The notes under the pieces are model-generated. The model was not told the origin of the DNA. It worked only from the letters and a program-made list of their open reading frames with translations, and made no database searches. From positions 62,001 through 126,000 of the forward strand of contig NZ_BSTM01000008.1 in the NCBI RefSeq assembly GCF_030269515.1: a DNA stretch of 64,000 nt, read 5' to 3'. The translations under genes were made by a program, and so were the position numbers. Shown piece by piece: positions 17,213 to 26,030 of the stretch. Within the stretch, counting starts at the first letter, position 1, and each line of letters begins with the position of its first letter. Source of the DNA: Actinomadura sp. NBRC 104412 (GTDB lineage Bacteria; Actinomycetota; Actinomycetes; Streptosporangiales; Streptosporangiaceae).

Positions 17213-17717
17213 GCGCGAGCGGAACGACGCCCCGGCGGTGGCGCCGGACACCGCGCCATCACCCTCGCCCCCGCCCCCGTCCGTGAACGGCTCCGTGAAC
17301 GGCGAAGATCAGGGGGAGGCGACGCGGAGCGGTCCGGGACGGCTGCTGGTGGCGGTGTACGCGGTCTTCGCGCTGGCGGCCGGGGCGCGGGCGGGCGTTC
17401 AGATCGCCACGCGCTTCTCCGAGGCGCCGGTGGCCTACGCCCTGTCGGCGTTCGCCGCCGTGGTCTACGTCCTGGCCACGGTCGCGCTGGCCATGGGAGG
17501 GCGGACCTCGCGCCGGGTGGCGCTGATCTCGCTGTCGATCGAGCTGGCCGGTGTGCTGATCGTGGGGACGCTGAGCATCGCGGATCCGGCGGCGTTCCCG
17601 GACGCGACGGTCTGGTCGGTGTACGGGCGCGGGTACGGCTTCATCCCGCTGGTGCTGCCGGTCGTGGGACTGTACTGGCTGCGCAGAAGCGCCGTCCCGG
17701 CTCCGTCCCGTACCTGA
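17205..17717 (+). CDS. Small membrane protein coupled to the preceding gene
   Basis: About 170 residues. A disordered Pro/Ser/Glu-rich cytoplasmic N-terminus (about 45 residues) is followed by about four hydrophobic segments (LLVAVYAVFALAAGARAG, ALSAFAAVVYVLATVALAMG, VALISLSIELAGVLIVGTL, FIPLVLPVVGLYWL). It starts with a rare TTG inside the previous gene's last codons, or possibly with the GTG at 17238. Function unknown; conserved two-gene membrane units of this kind are common in actinomycetes. Confidence 0.72.
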   Translation: MAERERNDAPAVAPDTAPSPSPPPPSVNGSVNGEDQGEATRSGPGRLLVAVYAVFALAAGARAGVQIATRFSEAPVAYALSAFAAVVYVLATVALAMGGRTSRRVALISLSIELAGVLIVGTLSIADPAAFPDATVWSVYGRGYGFIPLVLPVVGLYWLRRSAVPAPSRT

Positions 17718-17747
17718 ACGGAGGCGTCCGGCAGGGGCCGGAGGCCG

Positions 17748-17807
17748 CCTCCGGCGGGGATGCCGGTTTTGGGGTCGCGCTTGTATGGTGGGCATCCCCG
17801 CTGGAGG
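17748..17807. terminator. Long hairpin between convergent genes
   Basis: CCTCCGGCGGGGATGCC (17748-17764) pairs with 17791-17807 over 17 positions with a single G-U, around a 26-base loop. Sits 30 bases after the membrane-pair stop and about 100 before the end of the convergent NERD gene, so it probably terminates in one or both directions. Confidence 0.7.
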
Positions 17808-17911
17808 AAGCTCCCTCTCCTTGTTGTCGCCCTTTCCTCCTCTCAGGCGTCGTGTCGTCCGCCTTGCTTTCAGGCGGGGGTCTCTTAGGCGGGGTCTACG
17901 GGCCGGCTCCT

Positions 17912-18670
17912 TCAGGCAGGGGTCATCGTGCGGCTGATGGGCAGTGCGAGGACCGCGGCCCGGGTGATGGCGTCGATGTCGGCGGGGGAGAAGTCGGCCA
18001 CCGGGTTCTGGTGGATCCAGCGGATCAGCTTCAGCGGCGAGGCGAAGGTGATGCCGTCGGCGCGGAACGGGGCCTTGCGGAGCTTGCCGCCGTGCACCGC
18101 CAGGACCGGGACGACCTTCACCTCGATGCCGGCGTGCTCGGCGAGGAGGCGGCCGGTGGTGGCGGCGGCCTCGACCAGCTCGCGCACCATCTGCGACTTG
18201 GTACGGCCGTCCACGAAGAGCTGGCCGCCATGCGAGGTGATCTCCGTCTCGGGATGCCAGGCGTCGTTGCGGATCAGCCAGATGCCGCCGGGCCCGACCA
18301 CGAGCTGGTCGGCGGTGCCGTGGCCGGGGACGGTCCGGCCGTGCAGGACGCGGTGGCCGCGGCGTTCCAGCGTGAGGCGCAGCAGCCGGCCCATCCGCTC
18401 CTCACCGCGCAGCCCGCGCCGCCACACCTTGGATGCGTTGTAGGTGCGCCAGTGGATGCAGGTGTCCGCTCCCGCAACGATCAGGGCCGCAATGGTTCCG
18501 AAAACAGCGTTCACCAGGGCCCCGCACAACAACAGCGTCAGCCCGGCCAGAATGGCTCGTCTCCGCAATCTGCTCTTTCGGTCACGCTGCCACAGCTCCT
18601 CATAGACGGCCTGCGGAGAGCCACCGGTGAACGCCTCCCGTCCCCGGAGATAGATGGAGCTGCCGAACAT
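17912..18670 (-). CDS. NERD (nuclease-related) domain membrane protein
   Basis: 252 residues. N-terminal basic segment, then a hydrophobic helical hairpin at about 40-70 (AILAGLTLLLCGALVNAVFG, TIAALIVAGA), then a NERD domain at about 85-200 (WRRGLRGEERMGRLLRLTLE, LHGRTVPGHGTADQLVVGPG, GIWLIRNDAW). NERD is fold-related to PD-(D/E)xK nucleases; DQLVVGPGGIWLI is its hallmark. Activity is unproven. GAGGAGG precedes the ATG. Confidence 0.82.
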   Translation of the reverse strand: MFGSSIYLRGREAFTGGSPQAVYEELWQRDRKSRLRRRAILAGLTLLLCGALVNAVFGTIAALIVAGADTCIHWRTYNASKVWRRGLRGEERMGRLLRLTLERRGHRVLHGRTVPGHGTADQLVVGPGGIWLIRNDAWHPETEITSHGGQLFVDGRTKSQMVRELVEAAATTGRLLAEHAGIEVKVVPVLAVHGGKLRKAPFRADGITFASPLKLIRWIHQNPVADFSPADIDAITRAAVLALPISRTMTPA

Positions 18671-18975
18671 CTTGACCTCCTCGCACCTGGCATGACGATG
18701 CTAATTATGGAGATACACGGTGCATTGGCCCACGGGCGACCCCGGGTTACGAAAGTCCACCGGAAAGGCAATGCGCGATGAAAGAGGTATTGCCGGTGTC
18801 CGATGCCGCAGGAGCATCTGTGAGGCTTGTTGAAGTGCGGTAAAGAACGTTCGCCCGCAATTGTGTAAAGCGCACTGCAACTATCACCGCAAGGCTCGCG
18901 GGGAAATCGGTCCGTGGCATTTATCACATTGGGGGGACCGGATGGCGCCGCCGGGGCGCGCGGCAGACTGGTGCG
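18671..18975. other. Divergent promoter region, no gene
   Basis: 305 bases between the NERD gene (minus) and hrpB (plus). Noticeably lower GC than the flanks (for example GCTAATTATGGAG near 18698 and GGCATTTATCACATTGG near 18915), consistent with two divergent promoters. No repeat or RNA structure was identified. Confidence 0.5.
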
Positions 18976-21465
18976 GTGCCTTCCGCCGCCCGACCGATCG
19001 ACCTGCCGGTCCGCGCGGCCGTGCCCGCCCTGGCCGCCGCGCTGGAGCGGCGGGGCGTGGCCGTGCTGGCGGCGCCGCCCGGGACCGGCAAGACGACGTT
19101 CGTCCCGCTCGCGCTCGCCGGTCTGGTCCCCGGCGTCCCGGGTCTGCGCGCCCATCGGGCCGATCGCGCCGAAGGCTCCGTTCCCGGTGCCGATCAGGGG
19201 AAGGTCCTGGTCGTGGAGCCGCGGCGGCTGGCGGCCCGTGCCGCGGCGCGACGGATGGCCTGGCTTCTGGGCGAACGGGTCGGCGGCTCGGTGGGCGTCA
19301 CGGTCCGCGGCGAGCACCGTCCGGGAGCGCTCATCGAGGTGGTCACCACCGGGGTGCTGCTGCGACGCCTCCAGGGTGAGCCGGAGCTCGACGGCGTCGC
19401 CGCCGTGATCCTCGACGAGTGCCATGAGCGCCATCTGGACGCCGACACCGCGCTGGCCTTCCTGCTGGACGTGCGGGCGGCCCTCCGTCCCGGGCTGCGG
19501 CTGGTCGCCGCGTCCGCGACCACCGACACCGCGCCCTGGGCCCGCCTCCTCGCCGGTGAGGGGGACGACCCGGCGCCGGTGGTGGAGACCGACGCCGCCC
19601 TCTTTCCGGTCGCGGTCGAGTGGGTGCCGCCGCCGCGTCCCCTGCCGCCGCCGCACGGCATGCGCGTCGACCCGGCGTTCCTCGCGCACGTGGCGTCCAC
19701 GGTCCGGCGGGCGCTGGACGAGCGTGACGGCGACGTGCTCTGCTTCCTCCCCGGCGCGGGGGAGATCGCCAGGGTCGCGGGCCTCCTGCGCGACGCGGGA
19801 ACGGACGCGCCGGTCGACGTCCTCCAGGTGCACGGCCAGGCCCCGGCGGCCGTACAGGACGCGGTGCTCGCGCCGGGAGAACGGCGCCGGGTCGTCCTGG
19901 CCACCTCGGTCGCCGAGTCGAGCCTGACCGTCCCGGGCGTACGGGTCGTGGTCGACTCGGGTCTGGCCCGCGAGCCGCGCACCGACCACGCGCGCGGCCT
20001 GGGCGCGCTGACCACCGTCCGGGCGTCGCGGGCGACGGCCGACCAGCGCGCCGGACGCGCGGGACGCGAGGCGCCCGGCACCGTCTACCGCTGCTGGACG
20101 GAGGCCGAGCACGAGCGCCTGCCGGCACGGCCCAGGCCCGAGATCGAACTGGCGGACCTCACCGCGTTCGCCCTCCAGGCCGCCTGCTGGGGCGATCCCG
20201 GCGCCGAGGGCCTGGCCCTTCTGGACCCGCCGCCGGAGGCCGCCCTCCGCGCCGCCCGCGGCACCCTCCACGCCCTCGGCGCCACCGAGGACGGCCGGGT
20301 CACCGAGCGCGGACGCCGCCTGGCCGGGATGGGCGTGGAGCCGCGGCTGGCCCGCGCCCTCCTCGACGGCTCCCGGGAAGTGGGCGAACGCGCCGCCGCC
20401 CAGGTCGTGGCGCTGCTGTCCGAGCCGCCCCCGCGCAGCGCGGGGGACGACCTCACCGCGGCCTGGCGTTCCCTGCGCCGCGACGGCCCCGCCAGGGACG
20501 CCCACGCCGCCCGCTGGCGCGACGAGTCGCGGCGGCTGCTCAAGGCCCTCACCGACCTGCCGCGTCCCGGCGAGGGCGATGGCGGCGCCCCCGGGAAGCG
20601 GGACGACGACGCCGTGGCGGGGACGGTCGTCGCCCTCGCCTTCCCCGAACGGGTCGCGCGGCTGCGGCCGGGAGGCGGGTACCTCATGGCGTCGGGGACG
20701 GGCGCCGAACTGGCCGCTGATTCCGCACTGGCGGCGGCCCGGCCCGAATGGCTGGCGGTGGCGATCGCCGACCGTCCCGCCGGGTCGGCCTCGGCGCGCG
20801 TCCGGCAGGCCGTCGTGATCGGCGAGGAGGTGGCGCGGTTCGCCGCCGCCCCGCTCCTGGCCTCCGGCGAGGAGGTGGCCTGGCGGGACGGCGACGTGGT
20901 GGCGCGGCGCGTGGAACGGCTCGGGGCGATCGAGCTGTCCGCGGAGCCGATCGCCCGTCCCGACCCGGGCCGGGTGCGGTCCGCGCTCGCGGACGGGCTG
21001 CGCGCCGAAGGGCTCGGCCTGCTCACCTGGACACCGGCGGCCACGGCGCTGCGCGAACGGCTGGCGTTCTGCCATCGCGCGCTCGGCGACCCGTGGCCCG
21101 CGATGGACGACGCCGCGCTGCTGGATCACGCCGCTGGATGGATCGGTGCCTCCGGGGCACGGCGCCGCGCCGATCTGGCGCGCATCGACGTCGCGGGCGC
21201 GCTGCGCGGGCTGCTGCCGTGGGAGTGCGCCGCCCGCCTGGACGAGCTGGCGCCCGAGCGGATCGAGGTGCCCTCCGGGTCGCGCGTCCGCGTCGACTAC
21301 TCCGGCGAGCGTCCCGTCCTGGCGGTCAAACTCCAAGAACTGTTCGGCTGGGACGAGGCGCCCCGGCTGGCCGGCGGGAGGGTCCCGCTGGTGGTGCACC
21401 TGCTGTCACCGGCGGGACGGCCGGCGGCCGTGACGGCCGGCGGCCGTGACGGCCGGCGGCCGTGA
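18976..21465 (+). CDS. hrpB: ATP-dependent helicase HrpB (C-terminus frameshifted)
   Basis: DEAH/RHA-type superfamily 2 helicase, 829 residues as read. Walker [10 protein letters not shown] (residues 33-41), motif [10 protein letters not shown] (about 146-153), motif III SATT, motif [15 protein letters not shown] and motif [11 protein letters not shown] are all present, followed by the HrpB-specific C-terminal region. HrpB is conserved but its cellular role is unclear. The reading frame ends abruptly at [12 protein letters not shown] 16-bp unit is present three times there, and the conserved family ending ([20 protein letters not shown], then [10 protein letters not shown]) lies in another frame just downstream. 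Removing two units restores one continuous protein. GTG start. Confidence 0.9.
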   Translation: MPSAARPIDLPVRAAVPALAAALERRGVAVLAAPPGTGKTTFVPLALAGLVPGVPGLRAHRADRAEGSVPGADQGKVLVVEPRRLAARAAARRMAWLLGERVGGSVGVTVRGEHRPGALIEVVTTGVLLRRLQGEPELDGVAAVILDECHERHLDADTALAFLLDVRAALRPGLRLVAASATTDTAPWARLLAGEGDDPAPVVETDAALFPVAVEWVPPPRPLPPPHGMRVDPAFLAHVASTVRRALDERDGDVLCFLPGAGEIARVAGLLRDAGTDAPVDVLQVHGQAPAAVQDAVLAPGERRRVVLATSVAESSLTVPGVRVVVDSGLAREPRTDHARGLGALTTVRASRATADQRAGRAGREAPGTVYRCWTEAEHERLPARPRPEIELADLTAFALQAACWGDPGAEGLALLDPPPEAALRAARGTLHALGATEDGRVTERGRRLAGMGVEPRLARALLDGSREVGERAAAQVVALLSEPPPRSAGDDLTAAWRSLRRDGPARDAHAARWRDESRRLLKALTDLPRPGEGDGGAPGKRDDDAVAGTVVALAFPERVARLRPGGGYLMASGTGAELAADSALAAARPEWLAVAIADRPAGSASARVRQAVVIGEEVARFAAAPLLASGEEVAWRDGDVVARRVERLGAIELSAEPIARPDPGRVRSALADGLRAEGLGLLTWTPAATALRERLAFCHRALGDPWPAMDDAALLDHAAGWIGASGARRRADLARIDVAGALRGLLPWECAARLDELAPERIEVPSGSRVRVDYSGERPVLAVKLQELFGWDEAPRLAGGRVPLVVHLLSPAGRPAAVTAGGRDGRRP

Positions 21466-21471
21466 CGGCCG
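21417..21471. repeat. 16-bp unit in three tandem copies inside hrpB
   Basis: ACGGCCGGCGGCCGTG occurs at 21417, 21433 and 21449, followed by the partial ACGGCCG. Extra length of 32 bases is not a multiple of three, so it frameshifts hrpB. One or four copies would keep the frame. Each unit is itself nearly palindromic (CGGCCGGCGGCCG). Confidence 0.95.
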
Positions 21472-21602
21472 ACCTGGCCTCGTTCTGGCGCGAGGGCTAC
21501 AAGGCCGTCCGCGCGGAGCTGCGCGGCCGGTACCCGCGCCACCCCTGGCCGGAGGACCCGGCCCAGGCCACGCCCACCCGGCGCGCCAACCCCCGCCGCT
21601 AA
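21465..21602 (+). pseudogene. Out-of-frame C-terminal end of hrpB
   Basis: About 45 codons in the frame offset from hrp[13 protein letters not shown] then [18 protein letters not shown] and a short basic tail, ending TAA. This is the strongly conserved HrpB C-terminal motif and cannot be an independent gene. Its last bases overlap the TetR stop on the other strand. Confidence 0.85.
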
Positions 21603-22372
21603 GCGTTCTCCCCGGCAGAGCGTGAGCGGATGAGCGCCTCGATGCCGTCCAGGACGCGTTCCAAGCCGAACGCGAAGGCGTGCTCGGGGCCGACCGGGCC
21701 GTCGTACTCCTCCCCGGCGGCCGCTCCCACGCGCGTGCCCAGCGGGTACCGGCCGGGGTCGATGACCTTCTCCAGGAAGGGCGAGGTCGCCTCCCACCAC
21801 TCGCGGTCGGTGATGCCGGTGCGCCGCTCGGCCTGGGCGACGTCGACCGACGACCGCGCCGAGCTGGCGGCGAACCCGGTGACCAGGGAGACGACCGAGT
21901 CCATCTCCACATCGGTGAGGCCCAGGCCGTCCACGGCGCGCAGTTCGTACTCGTACTTGTCGAGCAGGTTCGGCCCCAGGGGCGGACGCGCGGTGACGAC
22001 CTGCAGCATCCATGGGTGCCGGTGGTACAGGTCCCAGTTCTCCCGGGCGATGTGCCGCAGCTTGTCCCGCCAGGGGAGGTCCTCGCCGGGCGGCGTCGCC
22101 TCGCCGAGCGCGCGGTCCATCATGACGTCGATCAGCTCGGACTTGCCGGGGACGTAGGTGTAGATCGACATCGGGGCCACGCCGAGCGTGTCGGCGATCC
22201 GGCGCATCGAGAGCGCGTCCAGCCCCTCGCCGTCGGCGATCTCGGTGGCCGCGCGGACGATGCGGTCGACGGTCAGGCGGGGCCGTGGCCCGCGGCGGGG
22301 CCGTTCCCGCACGTCCCACAGCAGTTCGAGGCTCCGCTTGGGATCGCCCGCCCCGCTGTACTCGACGCTCAC
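21599..22372 (-). CDS. TetR/AcrR-family repressor, likely controlling the divergent ABC exporter
   Basis: 257 residues. The N-terminal helix-turn-helix is at about 33-80 ([58 protein letters not shown]), followed by a TetR C-terminal ligand domain of the class that holds drug-efflux regulators. GTG start. The gene diverges from a DrrAB-like exporter with two CCGTACnnCGTAC sites between, which overlap promoter elements in both directions. This supports repression of both genes with relief by a drug-like ligand (inference). Confidence 0.88.
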   Translation of the reverse strand: MSVEYSGAGDPKRSLELLWDVRERPRRGPRPRLTVDRIVRAATEIADGEGLDALSMRRIADTLGVAPMSIYTYVPGKSELIDVMMDRALGEATPPGEDLPWRDKLRHIARENWDLYHRHPWMLQVVTARPPLGPNLLDKYEYELRAVDGLGLTDVEMDSVVSLVTGFAASSARSSVDVAQAERRTGITDREWWEATSPFLEKVIDPGRYPLGTRVGAAAGEEYDGPVGPEHAFAFGLERVLDGIEALIRSRSAGENA

Positions 22373-22467
22373 GAGGCCGCTCCGCTCGCGCTCATGGGTT
22401 CGCCGCCGGTCGCAGTGTCACGCCGCCCATCTTCCCAGACGCCTCCGTGCCGCGCGGGAATGAAATC

Positions 22468-22514
22468 CCGTACGGCGTACGTTATGCTGGCCGAACTTAC
22501 TCCGTACAACGTAC
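22468..22514. promoter_or_regulatory. Divergent promoters with two CCGTACnnCGTAC operator-like sites
   Basis: CCGTACGGCGTAC (22468-22480) and CCGTACAACGTAC (22502-22514) share one consensus with inverted GTAC half-sites. For the tetR gene (minus) TTGTAC (22509-22504) and CATAAC (22486-22481) are 17 bases apart. For the exporter (plus) TATGCT (22483-22488) is a -10 with a weak TGAAAT at 22461-22466. A repressor on both sites would block both promoters. Confidence 0.6.
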
Positions 22515-22532
22515 AAAGTTGGGAGCGGTGGA

Positions 22533-23531
22533 ATGGGCGAGCCGGCGATAGCGGCCGAGGGGCTGCGCAAGCGCTACGGCGACACCAAGGCCCTGGACGG
22601 CGTCGACCTGACCGTGCCCGCGGGGACGGTGCACGGTCTGCTGGGGCCCAACGGCGCGGGCAAGACGACGATGGTCCGGATCCTCACCACGCTCGCCCGG
22701 CCGGACGCCGGCCGAGCGCGCGTCGCCGGTCACGACGTGGTGCGCGAGGCGGTACGGGTCCGCGCCAGGATCGGCCTGGTGGGCCAGCACGCGGCGGTGG
22801 ACGAGATCCTCGGCGGGCGGCAGAACCTGGTGATGTTCGGGCGCCTCTACCACCTGAACGCCCGCCAGGCCCGGCACAGGGCGGACGAACTGCTGGAGCG
22901 CTTCGGCCTCGACGGGGTCGGCGACCGGCCCGTGGCCACCTACTCCGGCGGCATGCGGCGCCGTCTCGACCTGGCCGCCGGCATGATCCTCGCGCCGCCG
23001 GTGCTGTTCCTGGACGAGCCGACCACCGGTCTCGACCCGCGGGCCAGGATCGAGGTCTGGGACGCGGTGCGGGCGCTCGCCGCCGCCGGCACCACCGTCC
23101 TGCTCACCACCCAGTACCTGGACGAGGCCGACCGGCTCGCCGACGGGATCTCGGTGCTCGACCACGGCCGGCTCATCGCGGCCGGCACCCCGGGCGAGCT
23201 GAAGTCCGAGCTGGGCGGCGACCGGGTGGACGTGGTCGTCCGCGAGGCCGCCGACCTGCCCCGCACCGCGCAGATCATCACCGCGATCACCGGCACCCCC
23301 GCCGAAACGGACCCCGAGGCCCTGCGCGTCGGGGCGCCCGTCATCGACCGGGTGGGCACGCTCACCCGGGCCGTCCGCGCGCTGGACGACGCGGGCGTCG
23401 CCGTCGCCGACATCGGCCTGCGCCGCCCCACGCTCGACGAGGTGTTCCTGCGCCTCACGGGCCACCGGCCCGTCCCGGAGACCCGGGACACCACCAGGTC
23501 CAGCACCGCCAAAGAGGAGGCGCCGGCATGA
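22533..23531 (+). CDS. ABC exporter ATPase (DrrA-type)
   Basis: 332 residues. Walker A GPNGAGKTT (about 38-46), signature YSGGMRRRLDL (about 136-146), Walker B VLFLDEPTTGLDPRAR (about 157-172), switch His replaced by Gln in LLTTQYLDEADRL as usual in DrrA-type ATPases, and a C-terminal extension of about 100 residues typical of daunorubicin-resistance ATPases. Works with the permease that starts inside its stop codon. Likely drug or lipid export under the adjacent TetR. Confidence 0.9.
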   Translation: MGEPAIAAEGLRKRYGDTKALDGVDLTVPAGTVHGLLGPNGAGKTTMVRILTTLARPDAGRARVAGHDVVREAVRVRARIGLVGQHAAVDEILGGRQNLVMFGRLYHLNARQARHRADELLERFGLDGVGDRPVATYSGGMRRRLDLAAGMILAPPVLFLDEPTTGLDPRARIEVWDAVRALAAAGTTVLLTTQYLDEADRLADGISVLDHGRLIAAGTPGELKSELGGDRVDVVVREAADLPRTAQIITAITGTPAETDPEALRVGAPVIDRVGTLTRAVRALDDAGVAVADIGLRRPTLDEVFLRLTGHRPVPETRDTTRSSTAKEEAPA

Positions 23532-24355
23532 CCGTGCTCACCCCCGTCGTCGAGCCCACCGGCCTGAGCCGGGTGCGGTGGGCGCTCGGGGACTCCTGGA
23601 CGCTGACGCGGCGGGCCCTGGCCCACTGGGCCCGCCGCCCTTACGAGGTGCTGATCGGGCTGCTGTTCCCCGTGATGATCGTCCTGATGATGGGCTACCT
23701 GTTCGGCGGCCAGATGACGGTGCCGGGCGGCGAGACCTACCGGTCGTTCATCATGCCCGGGATGTTCGCCATGACCATGCTGTTCGGCATCGAGAACACC
23801 TACACCGCGATCGCCACGGACGCCGCCAGGGGCGTGACCGACCGGTTCAGGGCGATGCCGATGGCCTCCTCGGCGGTGGTCGCGGGCCGCGCCGCCGCCG
23901 ACATGCTGTACGCGGTCGCCTCGCTCGCGGTCATGGTGGCGTGCGGGCTGCTGATCGGCTGGCGCTGGCACGGCGGCCTCGCCAAGGCCGCGCTCGCGTT
24001 CGGGCTGCTGCTCCTGCTGCGGTTCGCCCTGGTCTGGGTGGGCGTCTACCTGGGGCTGCTGGCGCAGGGGCCGGAGTCACTGATGGCCGTCCAGATCCTC
24101 GTCTGGCCGGTCGGGTTCGTGTCCAGCGCGCTGGTGGCGCCCGGCACCATGCCGGGATGGCTGGGCGCCGTCGCCGAAGGGAACCCGCTGTCGGCCACCG
24201 TCACCGCCTGCCGCGACCTGTTCGGCAACGCCGACGCCGCCGCCACCGGCTGGGCGGGCGAGAACGCGTTGCTGTTGTCGGTGGTGTGGCCGCTGGCGCT
24301 CGTCGCGGTGTTCCTCCCGCTGTCGGCCCGCCGCTACCGAGCCATGGGCCGCTGA
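23528..24355 (+). CDS. ABC-2 exporter permease (DrrB-type)
   Basis: 275 residues, six hydrophobic segments. The ABC2_membrane pattern starts with SWTLTRRALAHWARRPYEVL and continues LLFPVMIVLMMGYLFGG, RSFIMPGMFAMTMLFG, and a C-terminal SALVAPGTMPGWLGAVAEGNP. ATG overlaps the ATPase stop (ATGA), which ensures equal production. Ends the two-gene operon. Substrate unknown. Confidence 0.9.
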   Translation: MTVLTPVVEPTGLSRVRWALGDSWTLTRRALAHWARRPYEVLIGLLFPVMIVLMMGYLFGGQMTVPGGETYRSFIMPGMFAMTMLFGIENTYTAIATDAARGVTDRFRAMPMASSAVVAGRAAADMLYAVASLAVMVACGLLIGWRWHGGLAKAALAFGLLLLLRFALVWVGVYLGLLAQGPESLMAVQILVWPVGFVSSALVAPGTMPGWLGAVAEGNPLSATVTACRDLFGNADAAATGWAGENALLLSVVWPLALVAVFLPLSARRYRAMGR

Positions 24356-24404
24356 CGACCCTGAGCGAGCGGCGGGCCGACAGGCGACGGCTGCGCCAGG
24401 GGTC

Positions 24405-25112
24405 TCAGCCGCCCGGCAGCAGGGACGCGCGGTGCCTGGCCAGCGCCAGCGCCGGGTAGCAGTCCTCGGGGTAGGTCTCCGCGCCGTACAGCGCGGCGCG
24501 GAGGCGCGGCCCCACGGCGGCCGCGTCGTACGGCTGGACGACGCACAGCTCCGCCTGCATGGCCTTCCGCGCCGCGGCCATCATCCCCGGGACGTCCCCG
24601 ACGATGACGATCTCGGTGGGCGTGTCCCCGTACGACAGCCGCACCGCCAGCGCGTGCAGGCCGGTGCCGCCCTCGTAGCGGAACTCGCACACCAGCCGGT
24701 CGCCGTCCAGCGGTCCCTCCTGGATCAGCCAGGCCAGGCCGGGGGTGACGGTGCCGAGCGAGCCCGCCCACTCCGGCTCGGGCTGCGCGGCCAGCTCGCC
24801 GGCCGCCCGCCCGGCGGCGCGGCGGGCACCGGTCGGGCCGATCGCCGCCAGCGCCCGCAGGAACGTCCGCGCCCCGGGCGTCCCGGCGTCCCGCAGCGTC
24901 GCGATCAGATCGCCCACCGCGGCCCGCCGCCCCTCGGCGTGCGGGGCGGCCGACTCCAGCGCGCCGAGCTGCGCGGAGGTCCACACCTCCGCCTGCAGGG
25001 CGCCCGGGAGCCCCGGAAGCTCACCGGCGGCGCGGGCGTACGCCCGGTACACCTCGCGCAGGCCGGGAAACGTCAGCCGAGGCCCCTGAACGGCGGAAAC
25101 ATCGGATGGCAT
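24405..25112 (-). CDS. Protein of unknown function
   Basis: About 235 residues, soluble, Ala-rich helical N-terminal half (LREVYRAYARAAGELPGLPG, RRAAVGDLIATLRDAG) and a C-terminal half with beta-rich character (DRLVCEFRYEGGTGLHALAV, TPTEIVIVGDVPGMMAA). GC-rich third positions support coding. I recognise no family. ATG at 25112 is preferred over a GTG at 25121 because GGAG is better spaced to it. Stands alone between the exporter and the anti-sigma gene. Confidence 0.65.
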   Translation of the reverse strand: MPSDVSAVQGPRLTFPGLREVYRAYARAAGELPGLPGALQAEVWTSAQLGALESAAPHAEGRRAAVGDLIATLRDAGTPGARTFLRALAAIGPTGARRAAGRAAGELAAQPEPEWAGSLGTVTPGLAWLIQEGPLDGDRLVCEFRYEGGTGLHALAVRLSYGDTPTEIVIVGDVPGMMAAARKAMQAELCVVQPYDAAAVGPRLRAALYGAETYPEDCYPALALARHRASLLPGG

Positions 25113-25172
25113 CGCAGTCACCGCTCCAGGCTAGGGGACCACCCGGACCGGATGAAACGCCCCTCCCGGACC

Positions 25173-25907
25173 TCACCGGTTGGGCAGGGTGAGCAGCGTG
25201 CGCCCCGTCCCGATCGTGCGGACCTCGAACTTGGTGATCTCCTCCGGCTCCAGGGCCGTCGCCCCCTGGAGGGTGAGCTGCCGCATGGGCGAGTCGGGGA
25301 ACCCGTAGCCCTTGGCCGGCACCGACCAGCCGGACACGATGTGCTCCCGCCCGGCCCGGTCGAAGGCGACCAGCTCGCAGCGCAGCGGGCCGCGCACCTT
25401 GCTCAGCCGCATCCCGACCTCGCTGCCCCACTGCTTGCGCTGCGTCGCCACCGTCCCGCTGATCCCGCTGGCCGGGTCGGTCGCCGAGACCGGCCGGGAG
25501 TTGCGGAACAGCGCCTCCACCCCGCTCTCGACGGGACGTTCCACGGGCGGCGGTGCCTCGTCCCGGTCGGCGCCGACGGTGATCCCCAGCCCGGCCGAGC
25601 CGCCCATCAGGACCACCCCGGCGGCCACGCCCACCAGCGCCTGCGACACCCTGCGGCGCCGGTTCAGCCTGCGGCGGCGCTGCAGCAGGTCCGACACGAC
25701 GGACGGGTCGGGCACCGGCGCCGGCAACGGCTCCTCGGGGATCGGCGGCAGCCCGTCCAGCGTGGCGGCCAGGCCCCGCAGCGCGCCCAGCTCCTCGTGG
25801 CAGGAGGGGCAGGACGCCAGGTGCGTCTCGAAGGCGCGCGCGTCCGGCTCTTCGAGCAGCCCCAGGGCGTACGCGCCCACATCGGTGTGCTGCACCATGG
25901 CGTTCAC
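25173..25907 (-). CDS. Zinc-finger anti-sigma factor, membrane-anchored
   Basis: 244 residues. An N-terminal ZAS-type motif H-x3-C-x2-C (FETHLASCPSCHEEL, His29, Cys33, Cys36) lies within an anti-sigma helical domain. It is followed by one membrane segment at about 88-112 (ALVGVAAGVVLMGGSAGLGI) and an extracytoplasmic domain of about 130 residues with Cys. It should bind the sigma factor encoded just upstream and release it on an external or redox signal. GTG start with AGGAGGTGA seven bases upstream. Confidence 0.85.
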   Translation of the reverse strand: MNAMVQHTDVGAYALGLLEEPDARAFETHLASCPSCHEELGALRGLAATLDGLPPIPEEPLPAPVPDPSVVSDLLQRRRRLNRRRRVSQALVGVAAGVVLMGGSAGLGITVGADRDEAPPPVERPVESGVEALFRNSRPVSATDPASGISGTVATQRKQWGSEVGMRLSKVRGPLRCELVAFDRAGREHIVSGWSVPAKGYGFPDSPMRQLTLQGATALEPEEITKFEVRTIGTGRTLLTLPNR

Positions 25908-26030
25908 GGCGTCACCTCCTCCTTCTTCGGCCTCATGGCGTCGTGTCCCCCTCCTCGGACCTCACGGCGGTCACGTCCCCCTCCTCCGGACGACCGCCAG
26001 GGCGGCTTCATGGCGTCACGCCCCTCTCCT
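25908..26030 (-). repeat. Degenerate tandem repeat of a start/stop module between sigma and anti-sigma genes
   Basis: On the minus strand a unit of the form GGAGGAG-GGG-(GTGACGCC)-(A/G)TGA recurs four times about 30-40 bases apart: at the sigma stop (GGCGTGACGCCATGA), twice in the spacer (GACGTGACCGCCGTGAGG, GACACGACGCCATGAGG) and at the anti-sigma start (GGTGACGCCGTGAACG). Looks like duplication of the translational-coupling segment. Confidence 0.6.

Noticed and set aside
18538..21399. 953-codon minus-strand ORF opposite hrpB
   Set aside because: Shadow of hrpB; composition rich in Arg, Gly, Pro and His, no motif, whereas the plus strand has all helicase motifs in order.
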